A stretch of DNA of 64,000 bases from Haloferula sp. BvORR071 (GTDB lineage Bacteria > Verrucomicrobiota > Verrucomicrobiia > Verrucomicrobiales > Akkermansiaceae). The DNA is taken from NCBI RefSeq assembly GCF_000739615.1, contig NZ_BATP01000057.1, positions 178,624 to 242,623 of the forward strand, given 5' to 3'. Position 1 is the stretch's first letter; each line of letters starts with the position of its first letter. The translations under genes were made by a program, and so were the position numbers. The notes under the pieces were generated by a model. The model was given only the letters and a program-made list of their open reading frames with translations, was not told where the DNA came from and did no database searches. This document shows positions 1-8,316 of the stretch, piece after piece.

Positions 1-393
1 TTCGAGCGGATGGTCGCTGAGCGCGGATTCGACAGCCGCTCGCAAGCAGTGGCGGAGATGATCCACCAGCACTCGGCAGAGCATCTGGGCAAGATTGGCA
101 AGGAGGTCATGGCCGGGACCCTCACGCTGATCTACGACGAATCGAAGAGTGCGTTGCTACGGGATCTCTCGCGCATCTTCCGCGAGCATATCGCGGAGGT
201 GATCTCCTCGCAGCATGTCCTCTTGGAGGAGGAGCATGTGCTGGAGGTGATCTTGATGCAGGGGCCGGCCAAGACCCTGCGCGAAATCGCCAACAAGCTG
301 GTAACCTGCAAGGGGGTGAAGACCGCCAACTTGACCCTGACGCCCCACCTCATGCCGCCCATTCACGCGAAGGCCAACGCCGGACGCCGATGA
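1..393 (+). CDS. NikR-like ribbon-helix-helix regulator, 5' partial
   Basis: The reading frame is open from base 1, so the N-terminal beta strand of the DNA-binding ribbon-helix-helix lies outside the window. What remains starts in the RHH helices (RGFDSRSQAVAEMI) and continues into an ACT-like C-terminal domain (GTLTLIYDES, then HVLL...LEVILMQG), the NikR domain order. Aligned by eye to E. coli NikR, only His87 of the high-affinity nickel ligands His76, His87, His89 and Cys95 is kept; the others are Arg, Leu and Val. It is therefore probably not a canonical nickel sensor. The stop overlaps the start of the next gene (ATGA), so it is translationally coupled to the DUF1989 genes and likely regulates this operon. 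The effector is unknown. Confidence 0.8.
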   Translation, partial: FERMVAERGFDSRSQAVAEMIHQHSAEHLGKIGKEVMAGTLTLIYDESKSALLRDLSRIFREHIAEVISSQHVLLEEEHVLEVILMQGPAKTLREIANKLVTCKGVKTANLTLTPHLMPPIHAKANAGRR

Positions 394-1109
394 AAACGAT
401 CTTGGAACGAACCCTCACTGGCGCCGGCATGTGGTCCGGCGTGATCTCCCGTGGCAAGCGGCTGCACCTGACCGACCTGGAAGGCGGCGCCAATGTCGGC
501 ATGCTGCTCTACAACGCGCAGGAGCGCCAGGAGCGCTACAACATGCCCGACACCCTGAAGGGCCAACACATCTTCTACCTGCGCACGCCCTACTGCCTGC
601 ACTCGGACATGGGGCGCTTGCTTGCCTCAATCACCCGCGACGACTGCGGCTGGCACGATACCGTCTGCGGCCACTCCGATGCCGCGCGGGTGCTGGCGAA
701 GTATGGCGAGCACAATTACCAGGAGGCCCGCAACGAGTGGTATCGCAATGGCCGTGACTGCTTCCTCATCGAACTGGCGAAGTGGGGACTCGGGAAAAAG
801 GACCTCGTGCCAAACCTCAACTGGTTCAGCAAGGTGATGGCGGACGAAGCCGGACGTCTGTCCTATGTGCCGGGCAACTCGAAGGCGGGGGATGTCGTCG
901 AACTGCGTTTCGAGCTGGATACCCTGGTCGTGCTGAATCTCTGCCAGCATCCATTCGATCCCGCGCCGGGGTATCACCCGCGGCCGGTGAAGCTCGAGGT
1001 GCTCTCGGGACCGGAGCTCTTGCTCGATGATCCATCCTTCACGGTGCGGCCGGAGAACCTCCGCGCCTGGGAAAACAACGAAACCTATCACGCCCTGCGT
1101 CTGCCATGA
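390..1109 (+). CDS. DUF1989 urea carboxylase-associated protein 2 (probable carboxyguanidine deiminase subunit)
   Basis: This 239-residue protein matches the urea carboxylase-associated DUF1989 family (UAAP2 size class). Visible motifs are LTDLEGGANVGMLLYNA near residue 30, TRDDCGWHDTVCG near residue 85, RDCFLIEL and PNLNWFSKV. The TDLEG and DxCGxHDT motifs recur in the next gene, so the two are distant paralogues. In characterised guanidine-degrading bacteria such a pair (CgdAB) hydrolyses carboxyguanidine to allophanate, between the carboxylase and allophanate hydrolase steps. It overlaps the regulator upstream and UAAP1 downstream by 4 bases each. Assignment to guanidine rather than urea is inferred from context. 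I cannot say which paralogue corresponds to the A or B subunit. Confidence 0.85.
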   Translation: MKTILERTLTGAGMWSGVISRGKRLHLTDLEGGANVGMLLYNAQERQERYNMPDTLKGQHIFYLRTPYCLHSDMGRLLASITRDDCGWHDTVCGHSDAARVLAKYGEHNYQEARNEWYRNGRDCFLIELAKWGLGKKDLVPNLNWFSKVMADEAGRLSYVPGNSKAGDVVELRFELDTLVVLNLCQHPFDPAPGYHPRPVKLEVLSGPELLLDDPSFTVRPENLRAWENNETYHALRLP

Positions 1110-1744
1110 GCTTGATTGAAAGCTGCTACGATCCCGCTACGGCGGCCTTCCGCCAAGTGATCCCGGCAGGGGATTGGTGGGTCCATGAGATCAAGAAGGG
1201 GCAGACCTTCCGCATCACCGATCTGGAAGGCAATCAGGCCGCGGACACGCTTTTCTACAGCGCCGCCGATCCGACCGACCGCTACTCGGCCGATGGTACC
1301 ATCCAGGCCCAGCAGGCACTCTATCTGAGCACGGGGACCAAGCTGATGAGCACCGAGGGGCATGTGCTGTTAGAGATCACTGCGGATACCTGTGGCCGGC
1401 ACGACACCCTGGGCGGCGCCTGCTCGCGCGAGAGCAACACCATGCGCTACGCCCACGACAAGGAGTGCATGCACGCTTGCCGTGACTCTTTCATCCGGGG
1501 AGCCCAGGAGTGGCAGGTGGAACTCACCAAGCGCGACATCGCCTGCAACATCAACTTCTTCATGAATGTGCCGGTGAGTCCTGAAGGCGGCCTGACCTTC
1601 GCCGACGGCATCTCCGCACCCGGGCGCTACGTCGAGATGCGCGCCGCCATGGATGTGGTCTGCTTGATCTCGAACTGCCCTCAGCTCAACAACCCTTGCA
1701 ACGGTTGGAACCCTACACCGGTGGAGGTGCTGATATGGGACTGA
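1106..1744 (+). CDS. DUF1989 urea carboxylase-associated protein 1 (probable carboxyguanidine deiminase subunit)
   Basis: A 212-residue DUF1989 protein of the UAAP1 size class. Motifs include FRITDLEGNQAADTLFY near residue 35, ITADTCGRHDTLGGACS near residue 90, and CNINFFMNVPV near residue 150. The conserved Cys/His of the DTCGRHD motif could bind a metal, but this is inference. The ATG overlaps the UAAP2 stop by 4 bases, so the two are probably made as a stoichiometric complex. It is followed by 322 bases without a gene before the carboxylase, an unusual break inside an otherwise tightly coupled operon. Confidence 0.85.
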   Translation: MSLIESCYDPATAAFRQVIPAGDWWVHEIKKGQTFRITDLEGNQAADTLFYSAADPTDRYSADGTIQAQQALYLSTGTKLMSTEGHVLLEITADTCGRHDTLGGACSRESNTMRYAHDKECMHACRDSFIRGAQEWQVELTKRDIACNINFFMNVPVSPEGGLTFADGISAPGRYVEMRAAMDVVCLISNCPQLNNPCNGWNPTPVEVLIWD

Positions 1745-1764
1745 ACTGCAAGTCGCTAGGGTCC

Positions 1765-1894
1765 GAATCCACCAGCAAATCCCGCCTCGCGGACGGCCCA
1801 CTGGGTGCGCCGGGCTTTAGCCGGCTTGGACGGTCGGGCGAACCCACCACCAAATCCCGCCCACAAGCGTATGTAGTCCCGCCTTTAGGCGGAC
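1765..1894. repeat. Intergenic direct repeats and hairpins
   Basis: The 322-base gap 1745-2066 has no convincing gene. It carries two 22-base direct repeats differing at two positions (1765-1786 and 1840-1861, both ending CAAATCCCGCC, 75 bases apart). Between and after them are hairpins: GCCGG/CCGGC with a 7-base loop containing CTTTAG (1809-1825), and GTCCCGCC/GGCGGAC around TTTA (1876-1894, one bulged C). This looks like a cluster of REP-type elements inserted between UAAP1 and the carboxylase. 1895-2066 shows no further structure I can name. Confidence 0.55.
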
Positions 1895-2066
1895 GAAGCA
1901 GTTCTAGCAGCGGACCCACACCCAAAAGCCTCAGGGCGATGCCGCAACTCAGGTCACCTCGGTCCCCCGAACGCGGGAGCGGCTTTCGATCCCGGGAATT
2001 CCTCCCAAGCAAGTGCCATTCCCCTGCGTGCTCCAACCTTGTGGAAACGACTTCACCTTCCCACCC

Positions 2067-5000
2067 ATGAACGGTTCCATCCTCATTGCAAATCGCGGCG
2101 AAATCGCCGCGCGGGCCATCCGCACGATTCATCGGCTGGGCCTCAAGGCCGTAGCCGTTTACTCCGATCCGGATGCTGGTGCACCGCACGTCGATCTCGC
2201 GGATGAAGCCCGTCGTCTCGGGCCGGGACCGGTGGCGGAAAGCTATTTGCGGAAGGACGAATTGATCCGCATCGCAAAGGAAAGCGGCGCAGCGGCCGCC
2301 TTCCCGGGCTACGGCTTGCTCAGTGAGAATACCGATTTCGCGCGGATGTGCGAGGACGCCGGCGTGCGCTGGCTCGGCCCCACTCCCGAACAGATCATTG
2401 CCTTCGGCTTGAAGCATGAGGCCCGCCGTTTGGCGGGAGATGCGGGCGTGCCATTGGTGCCCGGCACGGACTTGTTGGAAAATGCGGCTGCCGCATTGGA
2501 AGCCGCGGAGGGAATCGGCTACCCGGTCATGCTCAAGAGCACCGCCGGTGGCGGTGGCATCGGCATGAAGGTTTGCCGGGATGCAGAGGAGCTTGCCAAG
2601 GAATTCGAGAGCGTAGTCCGGATCAGCGAGCGCAGCTTTGGCTCCGGTGGAGTCTTTATCGAGCGCTTCATCCAGCGCGGACGACACGTGGAGGTGCAAA
2701 TCTTCGGCGACGGCAAGGGCCGCGTGCTGGCGATCGGCGAGCGCGATTGTTCGGTGCAGCGCCGCAACCAGAAGGTCTTCGAGGAGACTCCCGCGCCGGG
2801 CTTGTCCGATGCAGTGCGTCAGGCGCTCCATGCTGCCGCGGTGAAGCTTGGCGAGAGCGTCTCCTATCGCTCGGCCGGGACGGTCGAGTTCATCTACGAT
2901 GCGGATCGTGGTGACTTCTTCTTCCTGGAAGTGAATACCCGACTGCAGGTTGAGCACGGCGTGACTGAGCTGGTCACGGGCATCGATCTCGTTGAGTGGA
3001 TGATCCGGCTCGCCCTCGATCCTGACTGGCAGATGCCCCAAGAGGCGCCGCCCTCGCGTGGCCACGCCATCCAGGCCCGCGTGTATGCGGAGGATCCGAA
3101 CCACAATTTCCGCCCGAGCGCCGGCTTGCTGACCGAGGCGAGTTTCCCGGAGTGGACTCGCTGCGATGGTTGGATCGCCGCCGGCACGGAGGTCAGCCCT
3201 TTCTATGATCCCTTGCTCAGCAAGGTGATGGTCCATGGCAAGGATCGCGGGGACGCTGTGCGATTGCTGGCCCGCGCCCTCGATGAGACCCGGATCTCAG
3301 GCATCGAGACGAACCTCCGCTACCTGCGCCAGGTAGTACGCTGGTCACCGTATCTCGCGGGCGGTGTGGCGATGCGCGACATGGCGAGCTTCAGCTACCG
3401 GCCGCAGACCATCGATGTGATCTCTGCCGGGACGATGACCACCGTGCAGGATTGGCCGGGTCGTATCGGCCTGTGGGAAGTGGGCGTGCCGCCCTGCGGA
3501 CCCTTCGATAGCCTGTCCCATCGCGTGGCCAACCGCATGGTGGGGAATCTCGAAGCTGCGCCCGCGCTTGAGATCACGATGAGTGGTCCCACCCTGCGCT
3601 TCAATGCCGCCGCCACGGTGGCTCTGGTCGGCGCAGCGGTGCTGGTCATGAAGAATGGCGAAGCCGTTGCTACTGACCGTCCCATCGAGATGGCGGAGGG
3701 AGAAGTCCTCAAGATCGGTCGTATCGAGGGGCCCGGCATGCGTTGCTACCTCGCTGTGGCGGGCGGACTTGAATCGCCGGACTATCTCGGCAGCGCCTCG
3801 ACCTTCACCCTGGGACGCTTCGGCGGGCCCTTCGGTCGTGCCCTGCTGCCGGGGGATGTATTGGGAATAAGGAGCGGCGACATTCTTGTCGCCGATAGCA
3901 GTGGCAACGGCGACAGGAATGTCGCCGCTCCTTATATGGCGCTGCCCATCCGCTCGGAATGGAACATCGCGGTCCTCTACGGGCCCCACGGCGCTCCGGA
4001 CTTCTTCCTCGATGAGGACATTGAGACCTTCTTTGCGACCGCGTGGGAGGTTCACTACAATTCCGCCCGCACCGGTGTGCGCCTGATCGGCCCGAAGCCG
4101 AAGTGGGCCCGCACGGATGGCGGCGAGGCCGGTCTGCATCCCTCCAATCTCCACGACAATGCCTATGCGATCGGCGCGGTCGACTTCACCGGCGACATGC
4201 CGGTGATCCTCGGACCCGACGGCCCCAGCCTCGGCGGATTCGTTTGCCCGGTGGTGGTGATCGATGCCGAGCTATGGAAGCTCGGTCAACTCCGCCCTGG
4301 CGATACCGTGCGCTTCATCCCGGTGGACGAAACCTGGGCCGCGGCCCGTGCGGAAAGCCTCGAACGCTTCCTTGCCGGCGAGATGGAGGCCTTGCCCGAA
4401 CCCGAGCCACAAGCGCGTGGGGCTTGCATCATCGATGCCTTCGGCGAGGGCGACGACGCCGTGGTGCTGCGCCGTGCCGGCGACCGCTACATCCTCATTG
4501 AGTTCGGCCCGCATCACCTCGACCTCAAGCTCCGCTTCAAGGTCCACGTCGTCTACGAGTGGCTCAAGGAGCAGGGGATCGCGGGAATTATCGACCTTAC
4601 GCCCGGCATCCGTTCGCTGCAGGTCCATTTCGATCCCGCCAAGGTCACGCGTGAGCTGCTATGGGCCAAGATCCGCGATGGCATCCTCGCGCTGCCGCCC
4701 TTGGAGCAGATCGAAGTGCCGACGCGCATCGTGCACCTGCCACTGAGTTGGGACGATCCGAGCACACAGGAGGCGATCCGCCGCTATATGCAGAGCGTGC
4801 GCCCGGACGCGCCGTGGTGCCCGAGCAATCTGGAATTCATCCGCCGCATCAACGGGCTGGACTCGATCGATGAAGTCTATCGCATCTTCTTCGATGCCTC
4901 CTACCTGGTGATGGGCTTGGGCGACGTCTACCTTGGCGCACCCGTTGCCACGCCGCTCGACCCCCGGCACCGGATGGTGACCACCAAATACAATCCCGCG

Positions 5001-5666
5001 CGGACCTGGACGCCGGAGAATGCCGTGGGCATCGGCGGCGCCTACCTCTGCATCTACGGCATGGAGGGTCCGGGCGGCTATCAATTCACAGGCCGCACGA
5101 TCCCGGTATGGAATCGCTGGCGGACCACCCGCGATTTCGACAAGCCCTGGCTGCTCCGCTTCTTCGACCAACTGCGCTTCTATCCCGTGAGCGCGGAGGA
5201 GCTTCTCCGTCTGCGCGAAGAAGTGCCGCGTGGCCGCCATCAGCTGGAGATCGAGGAAACGATATTCCGCTTCGCCGACTACGAGGCCTTCCTCGAGGCT
5301 CACGCCACGGAGATCACGGAGTTCCAATCCAAGCAACGCGCCGCCTTTGCGGCCGAACGCCAGCGCTGGGAAGAGGCCGGCCTCTCGATGGACAATGCCC
5401 AAGAGGAGCAGCCCGCGGAAATCGAGATCAGCATTCCGGATGGTTGCTTCAGCCTGGATAGCCCGGTGACCGGCAGCGTCTGGAAGATCGCCGCGAAGGC
5501 AGGGGATCTGCTTTCACCGTCCGCCACGGCGATGATCTTGGAAGCGATGAAGATGGAAGTTCCTCTGGAGGCCGATGAAGCTCTTGAAGTGGTCGAGGTG
5601 CTGGTCAGCGAGGGCATGAGCGTGAAGGCAGGGCAGGCCCTGATGGTCGCGCGGGCAAAAAACTAA
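2067..5666 (+). CDS. Urea/guanidine carboxylase (biotin-dependent)
   Basis: A 1199-residue biotin carboxylase fused to a carboxyltransferase. Order: ATP-grasp biotin carboxylase (about 1-450; SILIANRGEIAARAIRT at the N-terminus, KSTAGGGGIGMK near 160, FLEVNTRLQVEHGVTE near 290); KipA-like AHS2 carboxyltransferase half (about 465-780; GTMTTVQDWPGRIG); KipI-like AHS1 half (about 820-1040; GLGDVYLGAPVATPLDPRH, then YNPARTWTPENAVGIGG); C-terminal biotinyl domain with EAMKMEV, whose Lys is biotinylated. The protein carboxylates urea to allophanate or guanidine to carboxyguanidine; the neighbouring DUF1989 pair favours guanidine. ATG 2067 is chosen over an upstream in-frame GTG (2013) because the family N-terminus begins there. 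A palindromic element is embedded in frame at residues 601-623. Confidence 0.92.
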   Translation: MNGSILIANRGEIAARAIRTIHRLGLKAVAVYSDPDAGAPHVDLADEARRLGPGPVAESYLRKDELIRIAKESGAAAAFPGYGLLSENTDFARMCEDAGVRWLGPTPEQIIAFGLKHEARRLAGDAGVPLVPGTDLLENAAAALEAAEGIGYPVMLKSTAGGGGIGMKVCRDAEELAKEFESVVRISERSFGSGGVFIERFIQRGRHVEVQIFGDGKGRVLAIGERDCSVQRRNQKVFEETPAPGLSDAVRQALHAAAVKLGESVSYRSAGTVEFIYDADRGDFFFLEVNTRLQVEHGVTELVTGIDLVEWMIRLALDPDWQMPQEAPPSRGHAIQARVYAEDPNHNFRPSAGLLTEASFPEWTRCDGWIAAGTEVSPFYDPLLSKVMVHGKDRGDAVRLLARALDETRISGIETNLRYLRQVVRWSPYLAGGVAMRDMASFSYRPQTIDVISAGTMTTVQDWPGRIGLWEVGVPPCGPFDSLSHRVANRMVGNLEAAPALEITMSGPTLRFNAAATVALVGAAVLVMKNGEAVATDRPIEMAEGEVLKIGRIEGPGMRCYLAVAGGLESPDYLGSASTFTLGRFGGPFGRALLPGDVLGIRSGDILVADSSGNGDRNVAAPYMALPIRSEWNIAVLYGPHGAPDFFLDEDIETFFATAWEVHYNSARTGVRLIGPKPKWARTDGGEAGLHPSNLHDNAYAIGAVDFTGDMPVILGPDGPSLGGFVCPVVVIDAELWKLGQLRPGDTVRFIPVDETWAAARAESLERFLAGEMEALPEPEPQARGACIIDAFGEGDDAVVLRRAGDRYILIEFGPHHLDLKLRFKVHVVYEWLKEQGIAGIIDLTPGIRSLQVHFDPAKVTRELLWAKIRDGILALPPLEQIEVPTRIVHLPLSWDDPSTQEAIRRYMQSVRPDAPWCPSNLEFIRRINGLDSIDEVYRIFFDASYLVMGLGDVYLGAPVATPLDPRHRMVTTKYNPARTWTPENAVGIGGAYLCIYGMEGPGGYQFTGRTIPVWNRWRTTRDFDKPWLLRFFDQLRFYPVSAEELLRLREEVPRGRHQLEIEETIFRFADYEAFLEAHATEITEFQSKQRAAFAAERQRWEEAGLSMDNAQEEQPAEIEISIPDGCFSLDSPVTGSVWKIAAKAGDLLSPSATAMILEAMKMEVPLEADEALEVVEVLVSEGMSVKAGQALMVARAKN
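3867..3935. repeat. REP/BIME-like double hairpin inside the carboxylase gene
   Basis: Two 27-base arms (3867-3893 and 3909-3935) are inverted copies with one mismatch, separated by 15 bases. Each arm also contains its own hairpin: GGCGACA-TTCT-TGTCGCC (3876-3893) and GGCGACA-GGAA-TGTCGCC (3909-3926). The element is translated in frame as residues 601-623 (IRSGDIL...NVAAPY) in a loop of the AHS2 domain, just before the conserved LYGPHGAPDFF segment. The arrangement is that of a paired palindromic extragenic element, but inside a coding region. Confidence 0.85.
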
Positions 5667-5679
5667 GCGACGACATCCC

Positions 5680-7398
5680 ATGAAGATCGCGGAAGTCAGA
5701 AGGCGCTACGAGACCGGTCTCACCCCACCAGAGCTGATCGCGGAGATTTATCGCAAGATCACAGCTTGGAATGATCCCGCGCTGTTCATTCATCTGCCTG
5801 CGCTGGATGAGCTGGCTGTCTTGGCGGCGGAACTCCAAGCCCGTCCCCGCGATCTGCCGCTGTGGGGAATTCCCTTCGTCGTGAAGGACAACATCGATGT
5901 CGCCGGGTGGCCGACCACCGCGGCCTGCCCGGCCTTTTCCTACGTGCCGCGCGAGGATGCCGAGGTGGTGCGCCGCTTGCGGGAGGCTGGCGCGATTCCG
6001 ATTGCAAAGGCCAATCTCGACCAGTTTGCCACCGGTCTGGTGGGCACTCGCTCGCCCTATGGCGCGGCGCGGAATGCGATCGATGCCGAGTTCCTGCCCG
6101 GTGGATCGAGTTCCGGCAGCGCCTCGGCGGTAGCGGCCGGTCTCTGTTGCTTCTCACTCGGGACTGATACCGCGGGCTCCGGCCGGGTGCCTGCGGCTTT
6201 CCAAGGCCTGATTGGCTGGAAGCCGAGCAAGGGGCTGCTGAGTACGCGTGGCGTCGTCCCCGCCTGTCGCTCGCTCGACTGCGTCACCGTCTTTGCAAAT
6301 AGCGTGGCGGACGTCGCCACGGTGGTCCCGATTGCCGCTGGCTACGACGAAGCCGATCCCTATTCGCGCGAGCTGAAGCCCTGTGGTGCCATCGGGCCGA
6401 AGTTCCGCTTCGGGGTGCCCGCGGTGCTCGATTTCTCCGGGGATCCCGACACCCCGGGGCTCTTCACCGCTGCGGTCAAGCGCATGGAGTCGCTCGGCGG
6501 GGAAGCCGTGACGATTGATCTCACGCCCTTCGTCGAGGCTGCCAAGCTGCTCTACGAAGGCCCTTGGGTCGCGGAGCGCTGGGCCGCTGTCGGAGGCTTC
6601 GTGGAGGAGAATCCCGGAGCCGTCTTCCCGGTCACCCGCAAGATCTTGGAGGCTTCCAAATCTTGGGATGCCGCCTCCGCCTTCCGCGCGCAATACCGCC
6701 TCGCGGAACTGGCGAAGAAGGCAGCGAAGGTGTGGGACACCGTGGAGGTCCTGCTCCTGCCTACCACTCCGCGGATCTACACCGTGGCGGAAGTACTGGA
6801 TGAACCGTACCAGACGAATGCCACGCTGGGACGCTACACGAACTTCATGAACCTCCTCGACCTCAGCGCGGTGGCTGTGCCTGCCGGGCAGGCGAGGGGA
6901 GGCCGTGCCCGCTGGGGCGTGACCCTTGCGGCTCCCGCTGGATGGGACCGCGCCTTGCTCGAACTGGCCGCCAGGTCCCAAGGTGAGGCTCTACCCGTTC
7001 AAGCGGCCTCCGCGAAGATTCCCGTGGTCGTCTGTGGTGCCCACCTCGAAGGACTGCCCCTGCACTGGCAGCTTGCCGACCGCGGCGCGACCCTGCGTTC
7101 GCGCACCAAGACCGCGCCCGCCTACCGGATGTATGTGATCCCGCCCGCCGGCAGCCTGCCGCCGCGCCCTGCCCTGATCCGCAGCGAGGGCGGCGCGGCG
7201 ATCGAGGTGGAAGTCTGGGATCTCGACCCTGCGGCCTTCGGCGACTTCGTCTCCAAGATCCCAGCACCACTGGGCATCGGCAAGGTCCTGCTGGAAAACG
7301 GCGAGGAACTCCCGGGCTTCATCGCCGAGCCCCGCGCCGCCGACGGTGCAGAGGAAATCACAGCCTACGGCGGCTGGAAGGCCTGGCTGCAACGATAG
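5680..7398 (+). CDS. atzF: Allophanate hydrolase
   Basis: A 572-residue amidase-signature enzyme that hydrolyses allophanate to ammonia and CO2, the last step of the pathway. The amidase domain covers about residues 1-440, with the catalytic Lys in PFVVKDNIDV (near 68) and the Ser-cis-Ser of GGSSSGSASAVAAG, followed by GTDTAGSGRVPAAF and GWKPSKG. The C-terminal domain (about 450-572) is the allophanate hydrolase-specific decarboxylating part, marked by VVCGAHLEGLPLHWQL and GGWKAWL. ATG 5680 lies 13 bases after the carboxylase stop, so it is in the same operon. Both domains look complete. Confidence 0.93.
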   Translation: MKIAEVRRRYETGLTPPELIAEIYRKITAWNDPALFIHLPALDELAVLAAELQARPRDLPLWGIPFVVKDNIDVAGWPTTAACPAFSYVPREDAEVVRRLREAGAIPIAKANLDQFATGLVGTRSPYGAARNAIDAEFLPGGSSSGSASAVAAGLCCFSLGTDTAGSGRVPAAFQGLIGWKPSKGLLSTRGVVPACRSLDCVTVFANSVADVATVVPIAAGYDEADPYSRELKPCGAIGPKFRFGVPAVLDFSGDPDTPGLFTAAVKRMESLGGEAVTIDLTPFVEAAKLLYEGPWVAERWAAVGGFVEENPGAVFPVTRKILEASKSWDAASAFRAQYRLAELAKKAAKVWDTVEVLLLPTTPRIYTVAEVLDEPYQTNATLGRYTNFMNLLDLSAVAVPAGQARGGRARWGVTLAAPAGWDRALLELAARSQGEALPVQAASAKIPVVVCGAHLEGLPLHWQLADRGATLRSRTKTAPAYRMYVIPPAGSLPPRPALIRSEGGAAIEVEVWDLDPAAFGDFVSKIPAPLGIGKVLLENGEELPGFIAEPRAADGAEEITAYGGWKAWLQR

Positions 7399-7400
7399 CC

Positions 7401-7431
7401 AAAAAAAGTCCGCACACGGCGTGTGCGGACT
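7401..7431 (-). terminator. Rho-independent terminator of the TetR-type gene
   Basis: A perfect 11-base stem (7407-7417 with 7421-7431, AGTCCGCACAC) around a GGC loop is flanked on the left by seven A residues. Read on the minus strand this is a GC-rich stem followed by a T run, placed just after the minus-strand regulator. It lies between convergent genes and may also stop plus-strand transcripts, but without a T tract in that direction. Confidence 0.85.
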
Positions 7432-7454
7432 GCTTCAGCACCCCATCCAAGACC

Positions 7455-8159
7455 TTAGAAGGGGAACTCGACCTGCGGTCCCTGCGGCTTGGCCTCTTCG
7501 TCGCCCTCGGCCAGTCCTTGCTTCATCCCCGCCGTGGCGAAGCGGATGAAGCGCGAAAGGTTCTGCTCCATGGTCGGATTGCCGGACTCGCCAGCGGACG
7601 CCCGGTGTACGATCTCGGCGTGTGCCATGGTGTGGATCATCGATCCGGACATGAGGTGCATTCGCCACCAGATCTCATCCGCCGGCAGGCCCGGCAAGGC
7701 CTTCGAGAGAGCCTTGTGGTAGCGCTGGACCATGGTGATGAAGAGTGACTCCACCATCGGTGGCAGCTCGCAGCCCTGCTGGCCGAACATCCGGCCCATC
7801 AGCTTGAAGAACAGCTTCTCAGAAAGCTCCGAGCGGCGCACCTGCGTGGCGAAAGGACGGATGAAGGCTTCGAGGATCTCCTCGACTGGCACCGGCTTGC
7901 CCCCGGCCTTGCGCTCCAAGGCCTCCAGACGGGCCATCCGTTCCTCGGTGACCGGATTGGTGTAGCGGGCCATCACCACCGCCACCAGCCCCTCACGGCT
8001 GCCGAAGTGGTAGTTCACCGCCGCGACGTTGGCCGCCGCCTTGTTGGTGATGTCCCGAACCGACACCCGGTCAAATCCCTCGTCCGCAAACAGGGCCTCC
8101 GCTGCTTCAATCAGCCGCTGCTTCGTGGCCACCTTCGAGTCTCCAGCTACCGCGCTCAT
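7455..8159 (-). CDS. TetR/AcrR family transcriptional regulator
   Basis: A 234-residue repressor-type protein. The N-terminal helix-turn-helix is clear: TKQRLIEAAEALFADEGF, then VSVRDITNKA and VNYHFGSREGL (about residues 15-60). The remaining 170 residues are an all-helical ligand-binding domain resembling the CecR/YbiH subgroup. ATG 8159 is used; the frame opens at a TTG at 8177, which would add six residues. It points toward the allophanate hydrolase gene and away from ndh. A 28-base palindrome lies in the divergent space to ndh and is a candidate operator. The ligand is unknown. Confidence 0.88.
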   Translation of the reverse strand: MSAVAGDSKVATKQRLIEAAEALFADEGFDRVSVRDITNKAAANVAAVNYHFGSREGLVAVVMARYTNPVTEERMARLEALERKAGGKPVPVEEILEAFIRPFATQVRRSELSEKLFFKLMGRMFGQQGCELPPMVESLFITMVQRYHKALSKALPGLPADEIWWRMHLMSGSMIHTMAHAEIVHRASAGESGNPTMEQNLSRFIRFATAGMKQGLAEGDEEAKPQGPQVEFPF

Positions 8160-8252
8160 GCGAAAACCATGATTCAAGCGCTCCGGGTGTCAAACGAACG
8201 ATTCAACCCAAAACTCGGGCAATTACGCAGGGGTCTCTAGATCAGTTCATTG

Positions 8253-8280
8253 CGAGCTTGTGAAAATTTTCACAAGCTCG
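8253..8280. promoter_or_regulatory. Perfect 28-base palindrome between tetR and ndh
   Basis: The 28 bases 8253-8280 (half-site CGAGCTTGTGAAAA) equal their own reverse complement with no loop or mismatch. The site lies between divergent genes, 37 bases before the ndh ATG (8317) and about 94 bases upstream of the TetR start. A loop-free palindrome of this size suits a dimeric repressor operator better than a terminator, and the adjacent TetR protein is the obvious candidate. Confidence 0.6.
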
Positions 8281-8316
8281 GTTTGTGTTATTTCGTATTT
8301 CTGCGAGGGTTGGCGC

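Noticed and set aside
1754..1800. CTAGGGTCCG at 1756 resembles the start of a guanidine-I riboswitch.
   Set aside because: The other conserved segments of that class (GGTCCGAGAG-like and the ACGGGG/CCCGGGAGA-like parts) are absent, and the sequence belongs to a duplicated repeat.
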